A DNA stretch of 64,000 nucleotides from Micromonospora okii (lineage in GTDB: Bacteria > Actinomycetota > Actinomycetes > Mycobacteriales > Micromonosporaceae), in NCBI RefSeq assembly GCF_020884795.1, contig NZ_BBZF01000023.1, positions 62,001-126,000 on the forward strand, written 5' to 3'. The notes beneath the pieces were generated by a model. It had not been told where the DNA came from, did not search any database, and saw only the letters and a list, made by a program, of their open reading frames with translations. The position numbers were made by a program, and so were the translations under genes. Positions 32,072 to 40,875 of the stretch are shown here, one piece after another. Numbering within the stretch: the first letter of the stretch is position 1; the number at the start of each line of letters is the position of its first letter.

Positions 32072-34801
32072 GTGGCAGCGCAGGGTACGGATCGCAAGTA
32101 CGTCTACGACTTCGCCGAGGGCAACAAGGACCTCAAGGACCTGCTCGGCGGCAAGGGGGCCAACCTCGCCGAGATGACGAACCTCGGGCTGCCGGTTCCC
32201 CCCGGCTTCACGATCACCACGGAGGCGTGCCAGGCGTACCTGTCCACCGGCCGGGAGCCCGCCGGGCTCGCCGACCAGATCGCCGCGCACCTGGCGGCGC
32301 TGGAACGCACGATGGGCAAGCGCCTCGGCGACCCCGCCGACCCGCTGCTGGTCTCCGTCCGCTCCGGGGCGAAGTTCTCCATGCCGGGCATGATGGAGAC
32401 CGTCCTCAACGTCGGCCTCAACGACCGCAGCGTCGAAGGGCTGAGCGCGCAGGCGAGCGGCGCCGATCCGGCCGCCCCCGGCGGTGGCGACAGGTTCGCC
32501 TGGGACTCCTACCGGCGACTCATCCAGATGTTCGGCAAGACCGTGTGCGAGGTGCCGGGCGAGGAGTTCGAGCACGCCCTCGACGAGGCCAAGCGCGCCA
32601 AGGGCACCCGCGACGACCTCGACCTCGACGCGGGCGACCTGCGCGGGCTGGTCGACACGTACAAGAGGATCTTCGCCAAGCACACCGGGCGGGAGTTCCC
32701 GCAGGACCCGCGCGAGCAGCTCGACCTGGCGATCCGCGCCGTGTTCGAGTCGTGGAACGCCGAGCGCGCGGTGCTCTACCGCCGCCAGGAGCGGATCCCG
32801 GCCGAGCTGGGCACCGCCGTCAACGTGGTCTCGATGGTCTTCGGCAACCTCGGCCCGGACTCCGGCACCGGCGTCGCCTTCACCCGCGACCCGGGCAGCG
32901 GCGCGCAGGGCATCTACGGCGACTACCTGGCCAACGCCCAGGGCGAGGACGTGGTCGCCGGCATCCGCAACACCGTGCCGTTGCAGGAGCTGGAGCGGCT
33001 GGACAAGAAGTCCTACGACGAGCTGCTCGGCATCATGGCCCGGCTGGAGGAGCACTACCGGGACCTCTGCGACATCGAGTTCACCATCGAGCGCGGCAAG
33101 CTCTGGATGCTCCAGACCCGGGTCGGCAAGCGCACCGCCGCGGCGGCGTTCGTCATCGCCGCGCAGCTCGTCGACGAGGGCCTGATCGACCTGGACGAGG
33201 CGCTGCACCGGGTCAACGGCGCGCAGCTCGCCCAGCTCATGTTCCCCCGCTTCCAGCTCGACCACGAGTTCCAGCCGGTGGCCCGGGGTATCGGGGCGTC
33301 GCCGGGCGCGGCCTCCGGCAAGGTGGTCTTCACCTCCGCCCGCGCCGTCGAGCTGGCCGCCGAGGGGGAGGCGGTCATCCTGGTGCGCCGGGAGACCAAC
33401 CCGGACGACCTCAACGGCATGATCGCCGCCCGGGGCATCCTCACCTCGCGCGGCGGCAAGACCAGCCACGCCGCCGTGGTGGCCCGGGGGATGGGCAAGA
33501 CCTGCGTCTCCGGGGCCGACGAGATCGAGGTGGACGTGCCTCAGCGGCGGTTCACCGTCGCCGGGCAGACCGTGGTCGAGGGCGACGTCGTCTCCATCGA
33601 CGGCACCACCGGCAAGGTCTACCTGGGCGAGGTGCCGGTCACCCCGTCCGAGGTGGTGCAGTACTTCGAGGGCAGCCTCGACCCGGAGCGCACCGACGAC
33701 GCGCTGGTCCGGGCCGTACACCGGATCATGTCGCACGCCGACGCCGCGCGGCGGCTGGCCGTCCGGGCGAACGCCGACACCGGCGCGGACGCCGCCCGGG
33801 CCCGGCGCTTCGGCGCGCAGGGCATTGGCCTGTGCCGCACCGAGCACATGTTCCTCGGCGACCGGCGGGAGCTGGTGGAGCGGCTGATCCTCGCCCGCAC
33901 CGACACCGACCGGCAGGACGCGCTGGCCGCGCTGCTGCCCCTGCAGCGTGACGACTTCGTGGAGATCTTCCGCGAGATGGACGGGCTGCCGGTGACCGTG
34001 CGGCTGATCGACCCGCCGCTGCACGAGTTCCTGCCCCCGCTGGAGCAGCTCGCGGTCAACGTCGCCGTGGCCCAGGAGCGCGGCGAGGACGTGGCCAAGG
34101 AGGAGGCGCTGCTCGCCGCCGTGCGGCGGATGCACGAGGAGAACCCGATGCTCGGCCTGCGCGGCGTGCGGCTCGGCCTGGTCATCCCGGGCCTGTTCGC
34201 CATGCAGGTCCGGGCGATCGCGGAGGCCGCCGTCCGGGTCACCCGCGACGGCGCGGTGGCCCGACCGGAGATCATGGTCCCGCTGGTCGGCGCCGTCCAG
34301 GAGCTGGAGACCGTACGCGCTGAGGCCGAGAAGATCATCGCCGAGGTGGTCGGGGACAGCGGCGTCGAGGTGCTGATCGGCACGATGATCGAGGTGCCCC
34401 GGGCGGCGCTGACCGCCGGGCAGATCGCCGAGGCGGCGCAGTTCTTCTCCTTCGGCACCAACGACCTGACCCAGATGGGCTGGGGCTTCTCCCGCGACGA
34501 CGTCGAGGGCGCGTTCTTCTGGCGCTACCTGGAGCTGGGCATCTTCGGCATCTCGCCGTTCGAGTCGATCGACCGCGACGGCGTGGGCCGGCTGGTGCGG
34601 ATCGCCACCGAGGAGGGGCGGGCGGCCCGCCCCGGGCTGAAGCTCGGCGTCTGCGGCGAGCACGGCGGCGACCCCGAGTCCGTCCACTTCTTCCACGAGG
34701 TGGGGCTGGACTACGTCTCCTGCTCGCCGTTCCGCGTGCCGGTGGCCCGGCTGGAGGCGGGCCGCGCCGCCGTGGAGACCACCGGCTCCGACAGCCGCTG
34801 A
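32072..34801 (+). CDS. ppdK: Pyruvate phosphate dikinase
   Basis: Interconverts pyruvate, ATP and Pi with PEP, AMP and PPi. The 909-aa product has the ATP-grasp domain (GGKGANLAEMTNLGLPVPPGF at the start, then VFGNLG and CDIEFTIERGKLWMLQTRVGKR). The phosphohistidine domain has catalytic His in GGKTSHAAVVARGMGK (about residue 464). The PEP/pyruvate barrel has FGTNDLTQMG and catalytic Cys in LGVCGEHGGDP (about 860). GTG 32072 follows GGGAGG. It is a single-gene unit with a terminator hairpin after it. Confidence 0.98.
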   Translation: MAAQGTDRKYVYDFAEGNKDLKDLLGGKGANLAEMTNLGLPVPPGFTITTEACQAYLSTGREPAGLADQIAAHLAALERTMGKRLGDPADPLLVSVRSGAKFSMPGMMETVLNVGLNDRSVEGLSAQASGADPAAPGGGDRFAWDSYRRLIQMFGKTVCEVPGEEFEHALDEAKRAKGTRDDLDLDAGDLRGLVDTYKRIFAKHTGREFPQDPREQLDLAIRAVFESWNAERAVLYRRQERIPAELGTAVNVVSMVFGNLGPDSGTGVAFTRDPGSGAQGIYGDYLANAQGEDVVAGIRNTVPLQELERLDKKSYDELLGIMARLEEHYRDLCDIEFTIERGKLWMLQTRVGKRTAAAAFVIAAQLVDEGLIDLDEALHRVNGAQLAQLMFPRFQLDHEFQPVARGIGASPGAASGKVVFTSARAVELAAEGEAVILVRRETNPDDLNGMIAARGILTSRGGKTSHAAVVARGMGKTCVSGADEIEVDVPQRRFTVAGQTVVEGDVVSIDGTTGKVYLGEVPVTPSEVVQYFEGSLDPERTDDALVRAVHRIMSHADAARRLAVRANADTGADAARARRFGAQGIGLCRTEHMFLGDRRELVERLILARTDTDRQDALAALLPLQRDDFVEIFREMDGLPVTVRLIDPPLHEFLPPLEQLAVNVAVAQERGEDVAKEEALLAAVRRMHEENPMLGLRGVRLGLVIPGLFAMQVRAIAEAAVRVTRDGAVARPEIMVPLVGAVQELETVRAEAEKIIAEVVGDSGVEVLIGTMIEVPRAALTAGQIAEAAQFFSFGTNDLTQMGWGFSRDDVEGAFFWRYLELGIFGISPFESIDRDGVGRLVRIATEEGRAARPGLKLGVCGEHGGDPESVHFFHEVGLDYVSCSPFRVPVARLEAGRAAVETTGSDSR

Positions 34802-34813
34802 TCGGCGCGGGGC

Positions 34814-34858
34814 GCCGGCCCCGGTGGGTGAGCCGCACGCATCCCCACCGGGGCCGGC
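34814..34858. terminator. Terminator between ppdK and roadblock gene
   Basis: GCCGGCCCCGGTGGG and CCCACCGGGGCCGGC pair perfectly around a loop of 15 nt, between converging stops at 34801 and 34864. Confidence 0.8.
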
Positions 34859-34863
34859 GGGCT

Positions 34864-35373
34864 CTAGATCGGCGGACGCCGCCAGCTCGTGGCGCGCGGC
34901 GCGTTGGGGGCCCGCCCCGGCAGGGTCGCCATCGGCGTCCGCATGGCCAGCGGCGCGTGCGGGTCGGGTAGCAGCCCGGGGGCGGCGACCGTGCGCTGCC
35001 GGTCGAAGGCCGAGCCCGTCCGGTCGGCCACCTCCCGGGCCTCCCGGTGCAGGGTCTCCAGGTCGGCGCCGGCAGCGGTGACCAGGGTCAGCAGGGCGTG
35101 CCGGCCGGCCGGGTAGGTCACCACGCAGCCCCGGCTGGTGCGCACCAGCGACTCCTGGAACTCGCCGTGGCGCACCGTGTCGGCCACCCGGTGACCGAGG
35201 CCGAAGCTGGCCGCCGCCAGGGCCGCCAGGTGGGTGGCGTCGGTCGTCGGCAGGTCGCTGGAGATGAGCAGGCCGTCCGTGCCGGCGAGCACGCCGCCCG
35301 AGACCTCGGGCCGGCGCTGGCGCAGCCCCCGCAATTCCGTTCCCAGCACCGTGTGGGCGTCCACGAGCGTCAC
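34864..35373 (-). CDS. Roadblock/LC7-domain protein
   Basis: 169-aa protein. Residues about 5-120 match the roadblock/LC7 fold (LRQRRPEVSGGVLAGTDGLLISSDLP, then HLAALAAASFGLGHRVAD, ALLTLVTAAGADLETLHRE). In Actinobacteria such proteins work with conservon small GTPases and sensor kinases. Here no conservon neighbour (DUF742, GTPase) is present, so it is an isolated copy. The last about 45 residues are a Pro/Arg-rich tail. Confidence 0.85.
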   Translation of the reverse strand: MTLVDAHTVLGTELRGLRQRRPEVSGGVLAGTDGLLISSDLPTTDATHLAALAAASFGLGHRVADTVRHGEFQESLVRTSRGCVVTYPAGRHALLTLVTAAGADLETLHREAREVADRTGSAFDRQRTVAAPGLLPDPHAPLAMRTPMATLPGRAPNAPRATSWRRPPI

Positions 35374-35627
35374 TTCCCGTCGAGCGAGTCGGTCCCCGGA
35401 TCGGATCCAGGTCTGCGGATCTTCGGTAACTTTCTGCTCCGGAAACGCTACCCGTCGCCATCGGGGCCGCGCGACCCCCGTGACCGTCGGCGATCGGTCG
35501 ACAACTCTCGCCTGATCGGCTGTTGCGCGACCGCCGCGCGGGGCGTTGCCGGCGCGCCGCCGCGCCCCGCCGGGCGTAACCTGAGGCTCGCGCGGAACTG
35601 TCGTATCGCCGGTGGAGGGTGGACCGC

Positions 35628-35978
35628 ATGGCCAGCGTCTGGGAAAGTCTCACCGTCGACGCGCGGGACCCGGCGCGGCTCGCCCGATGGTGGGCCGAGG
35701 CGCTGGGCTACCAGGTGGTCACCGAGCAGGCCGACGAGGTGGAGATCCGGCAGGCCCCCGACCGGCTCCCGGGCATCGTCTTCGTGCCGGTCGGCGACGA
35801 CAAGCAGGTCAAGAACCGGCTGCACCTCGACCTGCGCCCGGCCGACCAGGAGGCCGAGGTCGAGCGGCTCGTCGACATGGGCGCCCGGCACGTCGACGTC
35901 GGCCAGGGTGACGTCGGGTGGGCGGTGCTGGCCGACCCGGAGGGCAACGAGTTCTGCGTGCTGCGGCAGCGCGGATAG
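35628..35978 (+). CDS. VOC-family (glyoxalase-like) protein
   Basis: 116-aa single-module VOC protein. SLTVDARDPARLARWWAEALGY is the typical start of the fold; NRLHLDLRPADQEAEVERL and LADPEGNEFCVL complete it. Candidate metal ligands are His in LHLDL and Glu in EGNEF. ATG 35628 is chosen; GTG 35619 would add three residues. It lies 9 bp before dgt and is probably cotranscribed with it. The substrate is unknown. Confidence 0.85.
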   Translation: MASVWESLTVDARDPARLARWWAEALGYQVVTEQADEVEIRQAPDRLPGIVFVPVGDDKQVKNRLHLDLRPADQEAEVERLVDMGARHVDVGQGDVGWAVLADPEGNEFCVLRQRG

Positions 35979-35987
35979 GCCGGTGCG

Positions 35988-37346
35988 GTGAGCGACCAGC
36001 AGCGGGCCGCCGGTGGCCGCCACCGCGCCGACCCGGCCGACCACGCCGGGCGGGACGGCCGTCCCTACCCGACCGACCGCGCCGATCCGGCCGACGACGC
36101 CGGGCGGGGCGACCACGCCGACTCGGCCGCCGCGGCGCGCCGGGTCGACGAGCCGGCCAAGGACACCGGAGCCGGGCGGTCGGCGTACGAGCGGGACCGG
36201 GCCCGGGTGCTGCACTCGGCGGCGTTCCGCCGGCTCGCCGCGAAGACCCAGGTCCACACCGCCGGCACCGACGACTTCCTGCGCACCCGGCTGACCCACT
36301 CGCTGGAGGTGGCGCAGATCGCCCGGGAGATGGGCGCGCGGCTGGGCTGCGACCCCGACGTGGTGGACACGGCCGGGCTGGCCCACGACCTCGGCCACCC
36401 GCCGTTCGGGCACAACGGCGAGGCCGCGCTGGACCAGCTCGCCGCGGCCTGCGGCGGCTTCGAGGGCAACGCGCAGACGCTGCGGGTGCTCACCCGGCTG
36501 GAGGCCAAGGTGATCGGCCCCGACGGCGGCTCCGCCGGGCTCAACCTCACCCGGGCCTCGCTCGACGCCGCCACCAAGTACCCGTGGCCGCGCCGGCCCG
36601 AGGGGGGCAAGTTCGGCGTGTACGCCGACGACCGGCCCGTCTTCGACTGGCTGCGCGACGGCGCCCCGCCCGGCGGGCGGCGCTGCCTGGAGGCCCAGGT
36701 GATGGACTGGGCCGACGACGTGGCCTACTCGGTGCACGACGTCGAGGACGGCATCCACGGCGGGTACGTTGCCCTCGGCCCGCTGCTGGCCGACCCCGAC
36801 GAGCGGGCGGCGCTCTGCGCCGACGTGGCCGCCACCTACTCGGGGGAGTCCCCGGCCGACCTCGGCGAGGTGCTGGTGGAGCTGCTGGCCGACCCGGTGC
36901 TCGCCCCCCTCGCCGGGTACGACGGCAGCCACCGCGCCCAGGCCGTGCTGAAGGCCACCACCAGCGTGCTGACCGGCCGGTTCGTCTCGACCGTGGTGGC
37001 CGCCACCCGGGAGAGCTGCGGCCCCGGCCCGCTGCGCCGGTACGCGGCCGACCTGGTGGTGCCGCGCCGCATCCGGGCGGAGTGCGCGCTGCTCAAGGGC
37101 ATCGCGCTGCGCTACGTGATGCGCCGCCCCGGCTCCCGGTGCCGGTACGAGCGGCAGCGGCAGATCCTCGCCGAGCTGGTCTCCGCCCTGGCCCACCGGG
37201 CGCCGGACGCGCTGGACCCGGTCTTCGCCCCGCTGTGGCGGGCCGCGCCCGACGACGCCGCCCGGCTGCGCGTGGTGATCGACCAGGTCGCCTCGCTCAC
37301 CGACCCGGCCGCCGTCGCCTGGCACGAGCGGCTGCTCGCCGACTGA
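35988..37346 (+). CDS. dgt: dGTP triphosphohydrolase family (HD domain)
   Basis: 452-aa HD-domain dNTPase of the Dgt family, which converts dNTP to nucleoside plus tripolyphosphate. Seen: the HD sites FLRTRLTHSLEVAQIARE and GLAHDLGHPPFGHNGEAAL, MDWADDVAYSVHDVEDG with the second Asp, and the C-terminal RYVMRRPGSRCRYERQRQIL. The first about 55 residues form an Asp/Arg/Ala-rich low-complexity leader. GTG 35988 lies 9 bp after the VOC stop. In Actinobacteria the gene usually precedes dnaG; here dnaG lies 6.3 kb further on, with other genes between. Confidence 0.93.
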   Translation: MSDQQRAAGGRHRADPADHAGRDGRPYPTDRADPADDAGRGDHADSAAAARRVDEPAKDTGAGRSAYERDRARVLHSAAFRRLAAKTQVHTAGTDDFLRTRLTHSLEVAQIAREMGARLGCDPDVVDTAGLAHDLGHPPFGHNGEAALDQLAAACGGFEGNAQTLRVLTRLEAKVIGPDGGSAGLNLTRASLDAATKYPWPRRPEGGKFGVYADDRPVFDWLRDGAPPGGRRCLEAQVMDWADDVAYSVHDVEDGIHGGYVALGPLLADPDERAALCADVAATYSGESPADLGEVLVELLADPVLAPLAGYDGSHRAQAVLKATTSVLTGRFVSTVVAATRESCGPGPLRRYAADLVVPRRIRAECALLKGIALRYVMRRPGSRCRYERQRQILAELVSALAHRAPDALDPVFAPLWRAAPDDAARLRVVIDQVASLTDPAAVAWHERLLAD

Positions 37347-37359
37347 CCGGGCCGACGGG

Positions 37360-37391
37360 CCGGCGCCGGCTGCGCGAGCAGCCGGCGCCGG
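37360..37391. terminator. Terminator between dgt and M23 gene
   Basis: CCGGCGCCGGCTGC and GCAGCCGGCGCCGG form a 14-bp perfect stem with a GCGA tetraloop, 13 bp after dgt and just before the converging M23 stop. Confidence 0.9.
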
Positions 37392-37395
37392 GGTG

Positions 37396-38200
37396 TCAGG
37401 CGAGGATGCTCTCGAAGGCGCCCCAGCCGTGGCCGACCTGGCGGCTGCCGCCGTTGTAGGGCATGCCGTCGTCGCGGACGATGTTGTTGCCGTAGAGCCA
37501 GAGGGTGCCGTCGGCCTTGGTGACGAGCAGGTCGGTGAAGCCGTCGCCGGTCACGTCGGCGGGGACGACGTGAGTGAAGGCGCCCCAGCCGTGGCCGACC
37601 TGGCGGCTGCCGCCGTTGTAGGGCATGCCGTCGTCGCGGACGAAGTTGTTGCCGTAGAGCCAGAGGGTGCCGTCGGCCTTGGTGACGAGCAGGTCGGTGA
37701 AGCCGTCGCCGGTCACGTCGGCGGGCAGGATGCTCTCGAAGGCGCCCCAGCCGTGGCCGACCTCGCGTCGGCCCCCGTTGTAGGGCATGCCGTCGTCGCG
37801 GACGAAGTTGTTGGCGTAGAGCCACAGCTTGCCGGCCGCGTCGAGGGCGAGCAGGTCGGTGAAGCCGTCGCCGGTCACGTCGGCGGCGAGGATCCGGGTG
37901 TACGCGCCCCAGCCGTGGCCGACCTGGCGGCTGCCGCCGTTGTAGGGCATGCCGTCGTCGCGGACGATGTTGTTGCCGTAGAGCCAGAGGGTGCCGTCGG
38001 CCTTGGTGACGAGCAGGTCGGTGAAGCCGTCGCCGGTCACGTCGGCGGGGACGACGTGAGTGAAGGCGCCCCAGCCGTGGCCGACCTGGCGGCTGCCGCC
38101 GTTGTAGGGCATGCCGTCGTCGCGGACGAAGTTGTTGCCGTAGAGCCAGAGCGTGCCGTCGGCCTTGGTGACGAGCAGGTCCGCGTAGGCGTCACCGGTG
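37396..38200 (-). repeat. Five near-identical 162-bp tandem repeats in the M23 gene
   Basis: The segment CCCCAGCCGTGGCCGACCT starts at 37421, 37583, 37745, 37907 and 38069, exactly 162 bp apart. Copies 1, 2, 4 and 5 are nearly identical at the DNA level, including synonymous positions; copy 3 is the most diverged. This indicates recent duplication or gene conversion. Confidence 0.95.
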
Positions 38201-38814
38201 ACGCTACCGCGCCGCTGGTCGTCGGCGTCCCCGCAGTTGGCGCTCACCACCGTCACCGGAGGGGACTGCGGCTCACCGGACGGGTAGCCGTCGGTGGTGA
38301 TGCCGGAAGGCACGCCGTTGAACCAGGTCTCCACCTTGGCGCCGTCGCGCCGCTGCTCGTGGTGCAGGTGCGGGCCGCTGGAGTTGCCGGTGCTGCCGAC
38401 CCTGCCGAGCAACTGGCCCCGCTTCACGCTCTGCCCCGTCGACACCACCGGCGCCGACTGCATGTGCAGGTAGAGGCTCTCCCACCCGCCACCGTGGTTG
38501 AGCTTGACGTACCAACCACCGCCGTTGTCCCAGCCGGCGTAGGTCACCGTGCCGGCGTACGACGCGAGGATGGAGCGGCCCGCCGTGGTGCCGCTGGTGG
38601 CGATCATGTCGACGTCGTAGTCGTCGTGCCCGGCGTAGGTGGAGAGGCGCCACGACTCCCCGCAGGGGAACGGGAGCTGGAAGGCCGGTCGGGGGCCGGC
38701 GGCGGCGGCGGGGGCGGACGCCACGGTCGCGAGACCGGCGGCTCCGAGCGCCACCGCGGCTAGTGTCGCCGTGAGGCGTGACAGCAGGCGACGCGATCTT
38801 GGGGACGAGTACAT
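37396..38814 (-). CDS. Secreted M23 peptidase with five propeller-like repeats
   Basis: 472-aa exported protein. Signal peptide MYSSPRSRRLLSRL...APAAAAG, then an M23/LytM domain with zinc-site motifs STYAGHDDYDVD and GPHLHHEQRRDG (about 35-190). Then come five copies of a 54-residue unit (DLLVTKADGTLWLYGNN..., VRDDGMPYNGGSRQVGHGWG...), resembling FG-GAP/tachylectin-type beta-propeller blades. LytM domains usually cut peptidoglycan cross-links; the propeller likely binds wall sugars or a surface. ATG 38814 follows AAGGAG by 7 bases; longer starts at 38844 and 38877 are less likely. Confidence 0.9.
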   Translation of the reverse strand: MYSSPRSRRLLSRLTATLAAVALGAAGLATVASAPAAAAGPRPAFQLPFPCGESWRLSTYAGHDDYDVDMIATSGTTAGRSILASYAGTVTYAGWDNGGGWYVKLNHGGGWESLYLHMQSAPVVSTGQSVKRGQLLGRVGSTGNSSGPHLHHEQRRDGAKVETWFNGVPSGITTDGYPSGEPQSPPVTVVSANCGDADDQRRGSVTGDAYADLLVTKADGTLWLYGNNFVRDDGMPYNGGSRQVGHGWGAFTHVVPADVTGDGFTDLLVTKADGTLWLYGNNIVRDDGMPYNGGSRQVGHGWGAYTRILAADVTGDGFTDLLALDAAGKLWLYANNFVRDDGMPYNGGRREVGHGWGAFESILPADVTGDGFTDLLVTKADGTLWLYGNNFVRDDGMPYNGGSRQVGHGWGAFTHVVPADVTGDGFTDLLVTKADGTLWLYGNNIVRDDGMPYNGGSRQVGHGWGAFESILA

Positions 38815-38943
38815 CCAGACTCCTTCGGTTGTCGTGTCGGACATCAGGGAGCCTGCGGGACGCCGCTGTTTCCACACTGGAGGGCACCCACCCGTATCGC
38901 GCCCGTACTAAACTCCGCTCGTCATATCACGGGGGTGATGACG

Positions 38944-40860
38944 ATGGTCGATCAATCGACGGCTGGGTCAGGGGCCTTCGGCCCACGACTGCGAAAACTC
39001 CGGGAAAGGGCGGGCCTGACCCAGCAGGAGCTGGCCACCGGTGCCGGCCTCAGCGCCGCTGCGATCCGTGACCTGGAACAGGGGCGCAGCCGCAGGCCCC
39101 TGCCGCGCTCGGTGCGCGCCCTAGCCGCGGCGCTGGCGCTGCCGCCGGCGGACGCCGCGCTCCTGCACGAGTCGGTGCGGCAGGCCCGGCCTGTGGTCGC
39201 CGACCGGCCGACCGGCCCGCCCGGGCCACTGCGGCTCGCGATCTTCGGTCCCCTCGCGGTGTTCCGTGGCGCCGACGCCGTCCCGCTCGGCGTCGGTCGG
39301 CACCGGGTGGTGCTCGGCCGCCTCGCCCTCACCCCGAACACGGGCGTGAGCCGCGACGAGCTGGTGGACGTGCTCTGGGGCGACGAGGCTCCGCACAGCG
39401 CGGTCAACCTGGTGCAGACCTACGTCAGCCGGCTGCGCAGGGTGCTGGAGACCAGACAGGGCCGGGGCCGCCGTCCGGAGGTCCTGACCCTGGTCGCCGG
39501 CGGCTACCGGCTCAACCTCGCGACCGAGCAGCTCGACCTGCTGACCGGCCGGGAGCTGATCAGCCGGGCGCGGGCGTCGGGCAAGGAGCCGGCGGCCGCG
39601 TTCGCGCTCCTCGAAGAGGCGCTGTGCCAGTGGCCGGGCGCGCCGTTGGCGGACGTGGCGGAGCTGCGGGGCGATCCCTCGCTGACCGCGATCGAGGAAG
39701 AACGGATCGCCGCCACGATTCTGCACGCCCGGCTGGCCGGAGGGCTGGGCCGTCCCGACCGGGCGCTGCCGCGACTGCGGGAGCTGGCCGGCAGGCATCC
39801 GTTGCACGAACCGCTGCAGGCCCGGTTGGTCGTCGCCCTGGCCGGCGCGGGCCAGCAGGCAGCCGCGCTGACGACGTACGAGAGGATCCGCCGCCGGCTC
39901 GCCGAGGAGCTCGGGATCGATCCCGGCGCGGAGCTGGCCGGGGCCCACCGGGCGGTCCTGCGGCCGACGGCGGCCGTGACCTCGGTCGACGCCCGGCCGC
40001 CGGAGGGCTACGCGAGGCCCTGGCAGGCCCCGGCGCCCCCGGCCGACTTCACCGGGCGGGCCGACCAGATCCACCGGCTGCGTCAACTCCTCGGCCGCGA
40101 CCCGGCGCGGCCCGCGCCGGAGCCGGTGACGGTCTGCGCCGTCTTCGGCGTCGCGGGGGTGGGCAAGAGCAGTCTGGCGTTGCGCACCGCCCAGCTGCTG
40201 CGGCCCTCGTTCCCCGACGGGCAGCTGTACGTCGACCTCCAGGGTTTCGGCCCGCTCCCGGTGCCGCCCCGCGACGCGTTGGCGGGCTTCCTGCGGGCGC
40301 TCGGGGTCGACGGCCGGCAGGTGCCCCGGGGCGAGGCGGAGTGCGCTGCCCTGCTCCGCAGCGTGCTGGCCGACCGGCGGGTGCTGGTGCTGCTCGACAA
40401 CGCCGGCGACACCGCGCAGGTGCGCCCGCTGGTGCCGGGCACGGGAGGCAGCGCGGTGCTCGTGACCAGTCGCCGACGGCTGACCGACCTCGCCGGAGCG
40501 GTGGTGGTCGACCTGGAGCCGCCCTCGATGATCGAGGCGCTGAGCCTGCTCGCCGCGACGGCGGGCCCGGCGCGGATAGCTGCGGAGCCGGAGGCCGCCG
40601 CCCACCTCGCCGCCGCCTGTGGTCTCCTCCCGAGCGCGTTGCGGATGGCGGGCGGGCGGCTGGCCAGCCGCCCGGAGTGGAGCGTCCGGACCGTCCTGGA
40701 GCGGCTCGCGGGCCGGCGGCACCGGCTGGAGCGGCTCCGGGGTGGGGAGGCCGGCCTCGACCCGGACTGTCAGGAGCTGCCCGCCGCGGCGCCGAGGGCC
40801 TTCCAGATGCTGGCGGCCGAGGCGGGCGGGCTGGGCGAGCGCCGGGCCGCCCAGGGTTAG
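38944..40860 (+). CDS. HTH-SARP-NB-ARC regulator (AfsR-like, no TPR)
   Basis: About 638 aa. Domain order: XRE-type HTH (about 12-65; GLTQQELATGAGLSAAAIRDLEQGR), OmpR-like SARP DNA-binding domain (about 90-185; LRLAIFGPLAVFRGADAVPLGV), BTAD (about 190-340) and an NB-ARC ATPase with P-loop GVAGVGKSS (about 402) and VLVLLDN. The TPR domain of AfsR is missing; the gene ends after the ATPase. ATG 38944 or GTG 38935 are both possible starts. It is divergent from the M23 gene, about 130 bp apart, and its TAG stop lies inside the iron box at 40857. Target genes are unknown. Confidence 0.85.
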   Translation: MVDQSTAGSGAFGPRLRKLRERAGLTQQELATGAGLSAAAIRDLEQGRSRRPLPRSVRALAAALALPPADAALLHESVRQARPVVADRPTGPPGPLRLAIFGPLAVFRGADAVPLGVGRHRVVLGRLALTPNTGVSRDELVDVLWGDEAPHSAVNLVQTYVSRLRRVLETRQGRGRRPEVLTLVAGGYRLNLATEQLDLLTGRELISRARASGKEPAAAFALLEEALCQWPGAPLADVAELRGDPSLTAIEEERIAATILHARLAGGLGRPDRALPRLRELAGRHPLHEPLQARLVVALAGAGQQAAALTTYERIRRRLAEELGIDPGAELAGAHRAVLRPTAAVTSVDARPPEGYARPWQAPAPPADFTGRADQIHRLRQLLGRDPARPAPEPVTVCAVFGVAGVGKSSLALRTAQLLRPSFPDGQLYVDLQGFGPLPVPPRDALAGFLRALGVDGRQVPRGEAECAALLRSVLADRRVLVLLDNAGDTAQVRPLVPGTGGSAVLVTSRRRLTDLAGAVVVDLEPPSMIEALSLLAATAGPARIAAEPEAAAHLAAACGLLPSALRMAGGRLASRPEWSVRTVLERLAGRRHRLERLRGGEAGLDPDCQELPAAAPRAFQMLAAEAGGLGERRAAQG

Positions 40861-40870
40861 GCTAGCCTAA
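40857..40870. promoter_or_regulatory. Iron box (IdeR/DmdR-type) before the siderophore-interacting gene
   Basis: TTAGGCTAGCCTAA is a perfect 14-bp palindrome ending 5 bases before the ATG at 40876, and matches the core of the IdeR/DmdR operator. It also contains the stop codon of the upstream regulator gene. Iron-replete repression of the following gene is expected. Confidence 0.88.
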
Positions 40871-40875
40871 GCCGC

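Noticed and set aside
31994..35653. Minus-strand ORF of over 1200 aa over ppdK
   Set aside because: Shadow of ppdK; no family pattern in the translation.
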